Shown here: piece by piece, positions 36,789-45,171 of the stretch
Layout: each line of letters starts with the position of its first letter
Position numbering within the stretch: the first letter of the stretch is position 1
DNA from: Bacteroidota bacterium
Lineage (GTDB): Bacteria > Bacteroidota > Ignavibacteria > UBA10030
NCBI GenBank assembly: GCA_026416125.1
Contig: JAOAFT010000002.1
Location: 124,001 to 188,000, forward strand
Length of the DNA: 64,000 nucleotides
Direction of reading: 5' to 3'
Notes under the pieces: generated by a model
The model's input: only the letters and a program-made list of their open reading frames with translations
Databases searched by the model: none
Told to the model about the DNA's origin: nothing
Made by a program: the position numbers and the translations under genes

Positions 36789-38513
36789 ATGAAAATAATA
36801 TCTACACATTCTTATACCATACTAATAGCTATCTTTATACTTGCCATTATAATACTACCAACCCTTTCTTATGTTCTCACTCTAACGAACAATACATTCG
36901 TCTATGCACTTGACGACACATACATTCACATGGCAATGGCAAAAAATTTAGCGCTCCATGGAGTTTACGGTGTAACACAGTATGAATTTAGCTCTGCATC
37001 CTCGTCACCATTTTGGACCGTTTTACTCGGAGGCCTCTACAGTATCTTCGGAGTTTCTGAATATACTCCCTTCATCGTCAATGTTGTCTGTGCTGTTGCT
37101 ATCATCATTCTTCTCCAGAGAATTTTATCAACGCGTGGAGTATCACCATTTATCGTTACTCTTGTCCTCTTCTTCATTATTCTTGCAGCACCAATGAATG
37201 CACTCATCCTTATGAGTATGGAACACGTACTTCAAATTTTGCTGGTGCTCTTGTTTGTGTGGTACTTCCTTAAAATCCTTGATACACCTCCTTCTACAGC
37301 GGTGCTTTGGAAACTAGCCCTCTGCACAGCACCTCTCGCACTTACACGTTTCGAAAGCTACTTCCTGTTTCTCATCAGCGGTTTTCTCCTTATGTTCAAA
37401 AAACAGTGGAGAGCAGTACTTATACTCTTCATTAGCGCTGTTGTTCCATTACTAATCTTTCAAATCATTTCAGTAACTCATGGGTGGTTTCTGCTTCCTA
37501 ACCCAGTACTCATTAAATCACACACAACTGGTTTTCCTAATTACTCACATCAATTTTTTTCATCCCTTGGCTCTATTCTCCAAGGTGCTGAGTACTACAT
37601 GGCAAATGCACTCGAGAATTATTATCAAGCAGAATACATCGTTTTCTTCGTAGGCTACGCAGTAATTCTAAGCATTGTTCTTACAGTGTACTATAAAACA
37701 TTAAACACTCCTACAAATCTTCTCCTCATTATGTACATCTTCCTCACAGTGCTCCATATACTCTTTGCACGGTTCGGTGCATACTTCCGCTACGAAGCAT
37801 ACCTTATCGTTCTTGGTATTGTTGTCCTCAGTACCACTCTTCCAGAACTCATTACCGTTCTCAAAGCATGGAGTATACATCCTGCGCTTAAAGCATTTAT
37901 TGTACTCATTGGCATTTACTTTTCTATCCCAAGCTTTACCGGTGTTATCAAACGAGCAAAAACAGACCTCCTGTTCACTCCACTAACCTCTCGAAACATT
38001 TACGAGCAACAGTATCAAATGGCACGATTTCTAAAGAAGTACTATAATAGTGCAACTGTAGCACTGAACGATATAGGTGCAGTTACGTACTACAGTGATA
38101 TTCGATTAGTTGATGTTGTCGGTCTCGCTAGTGTGGAAGTACTGCGTTTAGCAGCTGATAAGAACTATACAACAGCAGAACTCTATAAACTGTGCAAATC
38201 AAAAGATGTGGATATTGCTATAGTCTATGATGACTGGGTACGATTAAACTTTTTCCCACCACCTCCACCCCAATGGAAAAAAATTTGTTACTGGAAAATT
38301 CCCTACAACGTTATCTGTGGTGATTACATTGTTACTTTTTATGCTGTAAAAGAACATGAGGTCGACTTACTACGGAAACGCATAGAAGAGTTCTCACCGG
38401 AATTACCTCCGACCGTGAAGGTTGAGTTCGTTGATGAACACTTATCCCCACCGAAGGATGAATTCCCCTACAACAATGAAACGCGTGCTCAGATGTACAA
38501 CGTTTACTATTAG
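36789..38513 (+). CDS. GT-C type membrane glycosyltransferase-like protein
   Basis: A 574-residue polytopic membrane protein with the same general plan as the preceding one: N-terminal helix, an extracytoplasmic motif YALDDTYIHMAMAKNLALHG with an aspartate pair, a stretch of about ten helices, and a soluble C-terminal domain (about residues 400-574). The two proteins are clearly different in sequence. A shared role in cell-surface glycan or glycoprotein assembly is likely, but donor and acceptor are unknown. Gap to the previous gene is 39 bases. Confidence 0.68.
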   Translation: MKIISTHSYTILIAIFILAIIILPTLSYVLTLTNNTFVYALDDTYIHMAMAKNLALHGVYGVTQYEFSSASSSPFWTVLLGGLYSIFGVSEYTPFIVNVVCAVAIIILLQRILSTRGVSPFIVTLVLFFIILAAPMNALILMSMEHVLQILLVLLFVWYFLKILDTPPSTAVLWKLALCTAPLALTRFESYFLFLISGFLLMFKKQWRAVLILFISAVVPLLIFQIISVTHGWFLLPNPVLIKSHTTGFPNYSHQFFSSLGSILQGAEYYMANALENYYQAEYIVFFVGYAVILSIVLTVYYKTLNTPTNLLLIMYIFLTVLHILFARFGAYFRYEAYLIVLGIVVLSTTLPELITVLKAWSIHPALKAFIVLIGIYFSIPSFTGVIKRAKTDLLFTPLTSRNIYEQQYQMARFLKKYYNSATVALNDIGAVTYYSDIRLVDVVGLASVEVLRLAADKNYTTAELYKLCKSKDVDIAIVYDDWVRLNFFPPPPPQWKKICYWKIPYNVICGDYIVTFYAVKEHEVDLLRKRIEEFSPELPPTVKVEFVDEHLSPPKDEFPYNNETRAQMYNVYY

Positions 38514-38565
38514 GAAGGAATACACAGCAAAAACAAAAAACACCATACTGAAACGTTGAGCGCCA

Positions 38566-39558
38566 TTACAACATGGTACGACGCAATTCCTCATTCGTCT
38601 TTGGTGAGAAGTACTTTGGAGCTATATCAAACACGGTTTGAGCCCCAATGACTCCCTCAGTTCTCAAACGATAAGCAGCACGTGCATAGGCAACGAGAAT
38701 ATTTCCAGTAAATTCAGGGTTACTCTCGAGTTTCAATGAGAACTCCATAAGAAACTTATTCCAGGATGCTGAAGATCCACTCGTAAGAACAAATCCCCCA
38801 TGCGGCATTTTTGAGTGCTTTTCGATAAGTTCGACATGGGAGACAAAGTGAACAATTGTATCATACTCTGCAAAATAATTCGGCATTGATTTAATCTCTG
38901 TTTCAACTCGTTTCCGTTCATCTGGTGTATCGTTTTCTAACACCACATAACATACACGGATGTGTTTTTCCCGCGTTGTCAATTCTGGATTACTTCCCGA
39001 CCGTACGTTTTGTAGTGCAGCATCGAGCGGTATAGTATACTGCCGCGCATCTTTCACCCCTTTTACACGGCGAATGGCGTCAGAATGTCCTTGGCTAATT
39101 CCAGGTCCCCAAAATGTGTAACTCTTTCCATTTGGTATACAAACATCTCCAAAAACTCTGGCAATAGAAAAGAGCCCTGGATCCCACCCCGTCGATATAA
39201 TCGCAAGTGTACTATTCCTTTTTGCGACATCATCCATTACTGTAAAGTACTCTGGAATACGAGCATGTGTATCGAAACTATCGACTACATTGAAGTACTG
39301 TGTAAAGTACGGTCCTTGTTCAATTAGATCAGTTGCCGATCCTCCACAGAGAATTGCTACATCAATAGCTCCTTGAAGATCTATTGCAGCCTCAGTGGGA
39401 TACACAGGTACGTTTGACAAATGTGGTCGAATAGAACCCGGTGAACGTCGCGTAAGGATTGCCACAAGTCGAATATCTGGATTTTGAGTAATTGCTAACT
39501 CAGTCCCCCTTCCAACATTACCATATCCGACAATTGCTACATTTATTAGTACACTCAT
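38566..39558 (-). CDS. ddh: Meso-diaminopimelate dehydrogenase
   Basis: NADPH-dependent one-step route from tetrahydrodipicolinate to meso-diaminopimelate, bypassing the succinylase or DapL pathways. The 330 residues include the Rossmann motif VAIVGYGNVGRGTELAI, ILTRRSPGSI, DSFDTHARIPEYF, STGWDPGLFSIARV and the GPGISQGHSDAIRRVKGV signature region typical of Ddh. GGGGA precedes the ATG. It lies 15 bases after lysA, giving the last two steps of lysine synthesis in one operon. Confidence 0.95.
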   Translation of the reverse strand: MSVLINVAIVGYGNVGRGTELAITQNPDIRLVAILTRRSPGSIRPHLSNVPVYPTEAAIDLQGAIDVAILCGGSATDLIEQGPYFTQYFNVVDSFDTHARIPEYFTVMDDVAKRNSTLAIISTGWDPGLFSIARVFGDVCIPNGKSYTFWGPGISQGHSDAIRRVKGVKDARQYTIPLDAALQNVRSGSNPELTTREKHIRVCYVVLENDTPDERKRVETEIKSMPNYFAEYDTIVHFVSHVELIEKHSKMPHGGFVLTSGSSASWNKFLMEFSLKLESNPEFTGNILVAYARAAYRLRTEGVIGAQTVFDIAPKYFSPKTNEELRRTML

Positions 39559-39573
39559 CAGTTTTTCATTCCC

Positions 39574-40923
39574 CTATGGTTGCAGTTTTACATTAGTACG
39601 AAATCTATAAAGTATTTGGTCTAAATCTTCCACACCTTTTGAACATTCGACGAGAGATCCCTTGTACTCCATGAGGATATTGGCACGTCCTCGCAGACAG
39701 TAGCACGACGACATAACATCACCGTATGCACCAGTATCAAGAATACCAAGAATATCACCCTCGCGAATTTCAGGGATAGCTCGAGTTTCATCTTGCGTGA
39801 ATGTATCCCCCGTTTCACATACGTTTCCATCAACAGAATAGTGGTAAAACTCTCCATTTGGATTGGATACGTTGATAATTTCATGATATGCATGGTAGAG
39901 CTTAGGGCGAATGAGTGTTCCCATACTCGCATCGGTGTACGCATGGAGAATTCCATTTTTCTCTTCAACAGTATTAACCTTTGTTAAGAGAATTGTTGAA
40001 TCCCCAACGAGACTTCGTCCAGGTTCAAGAATAAGTTTCTTGATTTTCACACCGCTCGCAATAAGTTCTTCACGAATTATGCGCGCATACGTATCGAAAG
40101 GAAACGATTCCTGCGATTCTTTGTATCTGATTCCTGGACCACCACCAACATCAAGATTCAACTCTGAAAATCCATGGTTTTCGAGTTCCCTCATAACTCT
40201 GAGTGTGTTTCGAAGTGCGAGGCGAAAATTTTCAACATCGTTCCCTAACCATCCAGAGCCAACATGGAAATGCAGCGTATCTGGGTAAAATCCATACTCC
40301 CGTGCAAGAAGGAATGCGTCGATAATTTTCGCTTCCTCAATACCGAACTTAATAGGTACACCATCTTCATTTCGAACACCTGCTGTAATCACATCGGGAT
40401 TATGACCAGCACCTATGTTCGGATTTATGCGAATTGAGAGTTTTAGCCCACGAATATTCCACTCATCTCTATGTTCTCGCAACTTACGAAGTTGAGAGAG
40501 TGAATCAATATTTATCTTATAATTCTCCGACTTTACGAGAAGTTCCATCTCTTCTTTTGAAACGGAGGTTCCAGTAAACATGATCTTTTCTTTTGGGATG
40601 CCTCTCTGTTCAGCTAGAATTGCTTCGTTGGGGGAGACTACGTCAGCACCTAATCCAAGGAGAGCAATTAAATCGAGAATTTGTGGACAGTAATTCGCTT
40701 TTACAGCATAGTTGATCTCAACTGGTCCACAGTAGTGTCGTTCGAACGCTTCTCGAATGAGACGTGCTTTGTCTTGAATACGTTTTCCGTTTGTAAAGTA
40801 AATTGGAGTTTGATACCGTTGGGCAAGAGTATCTAAATCAAACTCCTTGAACGAACGAGACCACACTTTGTTATTCTTAACATCGTATCCTTTGAAAAAC
40901 CACCAATACTGCCTATCCACCAT
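39574..40923 (-). CDS. lysA: Diaminopimelate decarboxylase
   Basis: PLP enzyme that makes L-lysine from meso-DAP. The 449 residues show the PLP lysine motif VEINYAVKANYCPQIL, the HVGSG motif (LHFHVGSGWLG), LDVGGGPGIRY, the EPGRSLVGDS block and the catalytic CETGDTF and DTGAYGDVMSS elements. An N-terminal extension (MVDRQYWWFFKGYD) slightly longer than usual precedes the barrel. GGAAG lies just before the ATG. First gene of the lysA-ddh operon. Confidence 0.96.
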   Translation of the reverse strand: MVDRQYWWFFKGYDVKNNKVWSRSFKEFDLDTLAQRYQTPIYFTNGKRIQDKARLIREAFERHYCGPVEINYAVKANYCPQILDLIALLGLGADVVSPNEAILAEQRGIPKEKIMFTGTSVSKEEMELLVKSENYKINIDSLSQLRKLREHRDEWNIRGLKLSIRINPNIGAGHNPDVITAGVRNEDGVPIKFGIEEAKIIDAFLLAREYGFYPDTLHFHVGSGWLGNDVENFRLALRNTLRVMRELENHGFSELNLDVGGGPGIRYKESQESFPFDTYARIIREELIASGVKIKKLILEPGRSLVGDSTILLTKVNTVEEKNGILHAYTDASMGTLIRPKLYHAYHEIINVSNPNGEFYHYSVDGNVCETGDTFTQDETRAIPEIREGDILGILDTGAYGDVMSSCYCLRGRANILMEYKGSLVECSKGVEDLDQILYRFRTNVKLQP

Positions 40924-41028
40924 AGAACTTCCGAATAGTTTGTTATTAAAAATTTAAGTATGGAAAAGTAATAAAAAGTGAAGAAAAAATCCGTAATACT
41001 CGTTTATAGATGAATCGAAGAAATGTTG

Positions 41029-41619
41029 TTAAAACATTGCTTTCAACAATTCAGCCCCATAGTCGAGGCAAAGTGAACGTCGGAGATCATCGTAGTCTTC
41101 AAATCGCTCAATCAATGCTCTTGTCTCGTTATCCAGTAAACGCTTGGTTACCCTTCCATTAAATACACGGGAGGGGAGATTCTCTACACCACAGAACGTT
41201 GCGAGGTGTTTATCGATATATTTCACTTTCTCTTCAGTCCCTACGGGTTTTCTCATATTGCCACAAACAATGAAGTATCCTCGTACTTTCTTTCGCAGTT
41301 CTTCCTTATGGTTTTCCAGGAAAGAACAAAGTTCTTTTGAAACTTGTCCATAGCGTATTGATCCACCGATGATTATGTGGTCGAAGTATTCAATTGTCGG
41401 TTCTTCCCGAACGTCAAACACATCAGCGATCCCCCCCATTCCTTCTGAGATCCACACAGCAGCATCACGGGACGATCCGCACCATGTACTGTAAATAATA
41501 GCAATCTTCTTGTTTGATGGTTGTGGATAATATTTCAATGCAAAGAGATCTTGCGATACCAGGCTAAGACCTCCTAGGGTAAGCGTTGTCCGTAAAAATG
41601 TTCGTCGTTGCATAGGCAT
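41029..41619 (-). CDS. Flavodoxin-domain protein with Tat signal (HemG-like)
   Basis: A 196-residue protein that opens with a twin-arginine signal (MQRRTFLRTTLTLGGLSLVSQ) followed by a flavodoxin fold. FMN phosphate loop: IIYSTWCGSSRDAAVWI. Further fold blocks: FDHIIIGGSIRYGQVSKEL and RGYFIVCGNMRKP. The body resembles HemG-type menaquinone-dependent protoporphyrinogen oxidase and related flavodoxins. Export of a pre-folded, FMN-loaded flavodoxin by Tat is plausible. No redox partner is adjacent. Two ATGs (41619 or 41613) fit equally. Confidence 0.8.
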   Translation of the reverse strand: MPMQRRTFLRTTLTLGGLSLVSQDLFALKYYPQPSNKKIAIIYSTWCGSSRDAAVWISEGMGGIADVFDVREEPTIEYFDHIIIGGSIRYGQVSKELCSFLENHKEELRKKVRGYFIVCGNMRKPVGTEEKVKYIDKHLATFCGVENLPSRVFNGRVTKRLLDNETRALIERFEDYDDLRRSLCLDYGAELLKAMF

Positions 41620-41670
41620 TTATTTCTCTACATCTGTTATTCCACAGAATATTATTGCTAAAAATGTTTC

Positions 41671-41698
41671 TTTACAGTAACACCATAAGTATTGTCAA
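41671..41698 (-). promoter_or_regulatory. Candidate promoter of the flavodoxin gene
   Basis: Minus strand TTGACA (41698-41693, full consensus), 16 bases, TGTAAA (41676-41671), about 52 bases before the ATG. Good -35, fair -10. Confidence 0.45.
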
Positions 41699-41852
41699 TG
41701 CTACCAATGTGTAGTATTCCTTCACCCTATTGGTGCATTCCTTCCTTTATTCCTCATGCAGCATAATCATTTCCACATCAACGATCAGAGCAGAAATTCA
41801 TATTTACGAAGTATAAAGTAGCTGATTTTTGAGTTTCGTTTTCTACCTCTTC

Positions 41853-41872
41853 AATCCTTTTGAATCCTTTTG
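41853..41872. repeat. Tandem 2 x 10-base repeat
   Basis: AATCCTTTTG occurs twice without a gap in the otherwise gene-free stretch between tRNA-Pro and the flavodoxin promoter (41699-41887). Nothing else is recognisable in that stretch. Confidence 0.4.
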
Positions 41873-41887
41873 GCCTTTGGTCTCTTG

Positions 41888-41962
41888 TCGGGGCGGCGGG
41901 ATTTGAACCCGCGACCTCTTGGTCCCGAACCAAGCGCGCTAGCCGGGCTACGCTACGCCCCG
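41888..41962 (-). tRNA. tRNA-Pro (anticodon CGG)
   Basis: On the minus strand acceptor CGGGGCG pairs with CGCCCCG, anticodon stem CTTGG/CCAAG encloses TTCGGGA (anticodon CGG), and T stem GCGGG/CCCGC encloses TTCAAAT. Discriminator A, no encoded CCA (the next bases read CAA). Confidence 0.95.
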
Positions 41963-41977
41963 ATAGAAACGTTGTTC

Positions 41978-42006
41978 AATATATTAAATGTATGTTCTAA
42001 AATCAA
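41978..42006 (-). promoter_or_regulatory. Candidate tRNA-Pro promoter overlapping the miaA stop
   Basis: Minus strand TTGATT (42006-42001), 17 bases, TATATT (41983-41978). It ends 15 bases before tRNA-Pro. The -35 contains the TGA stop codon of miaA. Layout is the same as for tRNA-Gln. Confidence 0.5.
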
Positions 42007-43001
42007 TTTTCTGTGCATTTTCGAAAGTATTCAATAATCTCACCTGCAAGCTGTTCCCACTCTGTACTTCCAGATACAGGAAACCATCGAATCCTCTGAT
42101 CTGCTCGGTACCATGTAAGCTGGCGTTTTGCAAATCTTCGGGTGTTCCGCTTGATAAGTTCAATCATCGTTGCATATGAAATTATCCCTTCAAAGTAATC
42201 GAACGCTTCCTTGTACCCAACTGTATTCAGAGCATTCAACGTCCGAGAATATCCGTTCTCTTGAAGCCAACGTACTTCATCAAGGAATCCACCATTAATC
42301 ATTGCGTCAACACGTTGATCGATTCGTAAATATAGTTCGGACCTTTCCCAGAAAAGTCCAACTTGTACGATTTTAAAAGGAGGACGTTTTTGTTGTGTTA
42401 GGTGAAAAAAAGAAATGGGTTTTCCAGTAAGGTAGTACACTTCAAGCGCACGAATAACTCGTCTTATTTTTGTTGGATCCATCGTTGTAGCTGCTGCAGG
42501 ATCAATACTCTGCAATCTGTTATAAAGCCATTCTGCTCCATACTCATTGAGTTCTTCGAGAAGCTGTTTTCGTAGTTCTTCACTTTTCCCAACGCCTTCA
42601 AAAAGACCATCGATTACTGCCTTTACATACAACCCTGACCCTCCAACGAGCAGTGGTTGTTTTCCTCGTTTATGAATGTTTTCGATACATTTCCTCGCCT
42701 CGTTACCATACTGTCCTGCACTGTAATCTTCCCTCGGATCGAGAATATCGATGAAATGGTGAGGTACCAGACGTAGCTCATCCTTCGTAGGTTTTGCAGT
42801 ACCGATCGTTAAATACTTATACACCTGCCGAGAATCAGCAGAGACAATTTCAGCATCGAGTCGGTTTGCTAGGATGAGAGAGAGGTGTGTTTTTCCTGAT
42901 GCTGTTGGTCCAACAATTGCGAGGATTGCTTTCTGTTCGGAATTCTGTTTCACTGAAGAGTTTGCTAGTTTTTCTACGGTGTAGAATTGATCCCGTTCCA
43001 C
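42003..43001 (-). CDS. miaA: tRNA dimethylallyltransferase
   Basis: Adds the isopentenyl group to A37 of tRNAs reading UNN codons. The protein has the P-loop IVGPTASGKTHLSLILA, EIVSADSRQVYKYLTIGTAKPT, FIDILDPREDYSAGQYGNEA, LLVGGSGLYVKAVIDGL and the C-terminal RRFAKRQLTWYRADQRIRWF block. The start is unsettled: GTG 43001 overlaps pcm by 28 bases, while another in-frame GTG (42953, VKQNSEQKAIL) would also begin just ahead of the fold. It is the last gene of folP-GT2-pcm-miaA. Confidence 0.95.
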   Translation of the reverse strand: MERDQFYTVEKLANSSVKQNSEQKAILAIVGPTASGKTHLSLILANRLDAEIVSADSRQVYKYLTIGTAKPTKDELRLVPHHFIDILDPREDYSAGQYGNEARKCIENIHKRGKQPLLVGGSGLYVKAVIDGLFEGVGKSEELRKQLLEELNEYGAEWLYNRLQSIDPAAATTMDPTKIRRVIRALEVYYLTGKPISFFHLTQQKRPPFKIVQVGLFWERSELYLRIDQRVDAMINGGFLDEVRWLQENGYSRTLNALNTVGYKEAFDYFEGIISYATMIELIKRNTRRFAKRQLTWYRADQRIRWFPVSGSTEWEQLAGEIIEYFRKCTEN

Positions 43002-43627
43002 CCTTTTTTACCAATGAGTGGAACAAACTTAAATCCCAAAACTTCTTCCACTGAATATTCGCTTCCTTTACGCGTGATAATCTGCATTGCTTGGGTATCA
43101 AGATTACCAACTGGAATAACAAGTCGTCCTCCATCCGCAAGTTGATCGAGCAACGGTTTTGGTACTTCAGGAGCTGCTGCCGTTACAATAATACCATCGT
43201 ACGGTGCAAACTCACTCCATCCAATTGTACCATCACCACAGAGCGTTGCAACACGGTATCCCAGTTTTTCGAGGAGTTTTCGTGCTTGGAGGTGAAGTTC
43301 CATGTGTCGTTCAATTGTAAAGACACGGCACCCCATCTCAGCGAGAATTGCAGCTTGATATCCAGATCCTGTTCCAATTTCAAGTACTTTCGAATCCTTT
43401 CCCACTTGTAATTTCTCAGTTTGGAAAGCAACAGTGTAGGGTTGTGAAATTGTCTGGCCTTGAGATATTGGTAGTGCTGTGTCTTCGTATGCACGATTTA
43501 CATGAGCAGGATGAACAAATAATTCGCGCGGTACTTTACCGATTGCTCGAAGCACTTGCTCATCCCGAATACCTTTGCGTCGGAGTAGCTCCACCAACTG
43601 TTGTCGTTCATGCTCAAATCGTGTCAT
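42974..43627 (-). CDS. pcm: Protein-L-isoaspartate O-methyltransferase
   Basis: SAM-dependent repair enzyme that methylates isoaspartyl residues in damaged proteins. The 217 residues contain AIGKVPRELFVHPAHVNRAYEDTALPI, QGQTISQPYTVAFQTE, the SAM motif VLEIGTGSGYQAAILAEMG, and DGIIVTAAAPEVPKPLLDQLADGGRLVIPVG. Its ATG overlaps the GT2 stop by four bases (ATGA) and its end overlaps the miaA start, so all are translated in sequence. Confidence 0.96.
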   Translation of the reverse strand: MTRFEHERQQLVELLRRKGIRDEQVLRAIGKVPRELFVHPAHVNRAYEDTALPISQGQTISQPYTVAFQTEKLQVGKDSKVLEIGTGSGYQAAILAEMGCRVFTIERHMELHLQARKLLEKLGYRVATLCGDGTIGWSEFAPYDGIIVTAAAPEVPKPLLDQLADGGRLVIPVGNLDTQAMQIITRKGSEYSVEEVLGFKFVPLIGKKGWNGINSTP

Positions 43628-44298
43628 GAGTAGTCCTTGAGTAGCACATTGAGAAAGTTAACAGTTGTTTTCCATTTTTTCATGTAACTTTTTTCATTTC
43701 CATACACTGTTTGAATTGGTACATGAGCAACAGAAAATCCTCGAAGCACCCCTTTGATGAGAAACTCTGTCTCTGCTTCATACCCGTCCGATTGAATTTT
43801 TATGTGCTCCAACACAGTTCGTCGAATCATTCGAAATCCACATTGGCTATCAAAAATCCGAGTACCTGTCCGTGCTGAGACAAGGAATGATGTTATCACA
43901 TTAGAACACCGACGATGGAATGGCATAGATGTTCCGTATCGTTTCCTATAACCAAGAACAATATCGGCGTTCGTTTTCCGCTGGATTTCAAAGAACTTCG
44001 GACATTCCTCAGGTATGTGCTGTAAATCTGCATCAAGTGTAATTACCCATTCAATTGATGTAGCGTTGAGCACGTACTCAAATCCTGTACGGAGTGCAGC
44101 TCCTTTGCCTAAATTTTTCTCGTGAGAAAGAAGTGTTATGTGGCATGGATTAACACATTGCTTCGTCCCATCTGTTGAACCATCATCCACAACAATAATG
44201 GAGCTGTTTGGCATTACACATTGTACTCGTTGAATGAGTTTCAAAAGTGTAGCTTGAGCGTTGTAAGCAGGAATCACAATAGCAGGTCTAAGTTCCAT
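43624..44298 (-). CDS. Family 2 glycosyltransferase (polyprenyl-phosphate mannosyltransferase-like)
   Basis: A 224-residue cytoplasmic GT-A enzyme. VIPAYNAQATLLKLIQRV, IIVVDDGSTDGTKQC and the metal-binding TLDADLQHIPEECPKFF (D-A-D) are intact. The later part (YKKRYGTS-like RKRYGTSMPFHRRCSN, GFRMIRRTVLEHIKIQSDGYEAETEFLIKG) matches the dolichol/polyprenyl-phosphate sugar synthase branch. No C-terminal membrane anchor is seen. It could supply lipid-linked sugar to the GT-C enzymes at 35-38.5 kb; that link is inference. It lies three bases after folP. Confidence 0.88.
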   Translation of the reverse strand: MELRPAIVIPAYNAQATLLKLIQRVQCVMPNSSIIVVDDGSTDGTKQCVNPCHITLLSHEKNLGKGAALRTGFEYVLNATSIEWVITLDADLQHIPEECPKFFEIQRKTNADIVLGYRKRYGTSMPFHRRCSNVITSFLVSARTGTRIFDSQCGFRMIRRTVLEHIKIQSDGYEAETEFLIKGVLRGFSVAHVPIQTVYGNEKSYMKKWKTTVNFLNVLLKDYS

Positions 44299-44301
44299 TC
44301 A

Positions 44302-45126
44302 CTATCCTTTAAGAACATCGACAACTTGTGCAACTCGCTTCATTACTTTCACATCATGTACTCGTACAATTTGTGCTCCATTCAAAATACACATAGCAAC
44401 CGCCGCTGCTGTGCCTTCCACACGTTCGTGTGGTGGCAGATTCAATATTGCACCAATAAACGACTTTCTGGATGGCCCAACAAGAAGAGGATACCCAAGC
44501 TTTTTGAATTGTGAGAGTTCACGAATGAGCTGTATATTATGTTCAAACGTTTTTCCAAAACCGATGCCAGGATCAACAATAATTTGACGAATCCCTCTTT
44601 GTGTTGCATAGAATGCTCGTTGTTCTAAAAAATTAAAGACTTCACTGGTTACATGGTTATAGGTTGGATGTTCCTGCATCGTTTTTGGAGTTCCCTGAAT
44701 ATGCATTAGAACTACCGAAGCATTGCTTTCTGCAACAACATCGGCCATGTGAATGTCAAACGTCATTCCACTAATATCGTTTACTATTGAAGCACCTGCA
44801 TCTAGCGCAGCACGAGCAACTTCTGACTTGTACGTATCAATCGAGATCGGAATCACCGTTCGTTTGGAAAGTTGGTCAATGACAGGAATTGTACGGCGTA
44901 TTTCTTCATCAACCGCTACTGGATCGGATCCTGGTCGAGTAGATTCACCACCAATATCAATTATATCGGCACCTTCATCAATCAATTGAAGAGCATGGTC
45001 AACTGCTGCACTGGTTGAATAATACTTACCTCCATCAGAAAACGAGTCTGGAGTGACATTGACAATCCCCATTAAATATGTCCGTTGTGAAAAATCGTAT
45101 TCAACAGAACCAAACCGATACCGCAT
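44302..45126 (-). CDS. folP: Dihydropteroate synthase
   Basis: Condenses 6-hydroxymethyl-dihydropterin diphosphate with p-aminobenzoate in folate synthesis; target of sulfonamides. The 274-residue TIM barrel has MGIVNVTPDSFSDGGKY, GADIIDIGGESTRPGSDPV, ISIDTYKSEVARAALDAGASIVNDISG, IIVDPGIGFGKTFEHN, LLVGPSRKSFIG and the C-terminal RVHDVKVMKRV motif. No resistance-type change can be judged from sequence alone. It lies 45 bases after the M28 peptidase gene. Confidence 0.97.
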   Translation of the reverse strand: MRYRFGSVEYDFSQRTYLMGIVNVTPDSFSDGGKYYSTSAAVDHALQLIDEGADIIDIGGESTRPGSDPVAVDEEIRRTIPVIDQLSKRTVIPISIDTYKSEVARAALDAGASIVNDISGMTFDIHMADVVAESNASVVLMHIQGTPKTMQEHPTYNHVTSEVFNFLEQRAFYATQRGIRQIIVDPGIGFGKTFEHNIQLIRELSQFKKLGYPLLVGPSRKSFIGAILNLPPHERVEGTAAAVAMCILNGAQIVRVHDVKVMKRVAQVVDVLKG

Positions 45127-45171
45127 AGTTACTTCACGAGGCTTTAGTTTTTATTGTACATTTTACTTTGG

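Noticed and set aside
39085-39327. Plus-strand ORFs inside ddh, lysA, der and cstA
   Set aside because: Antisense shadows of long, motif-complete genes; none has a ribosome binding site or recognisable motif.
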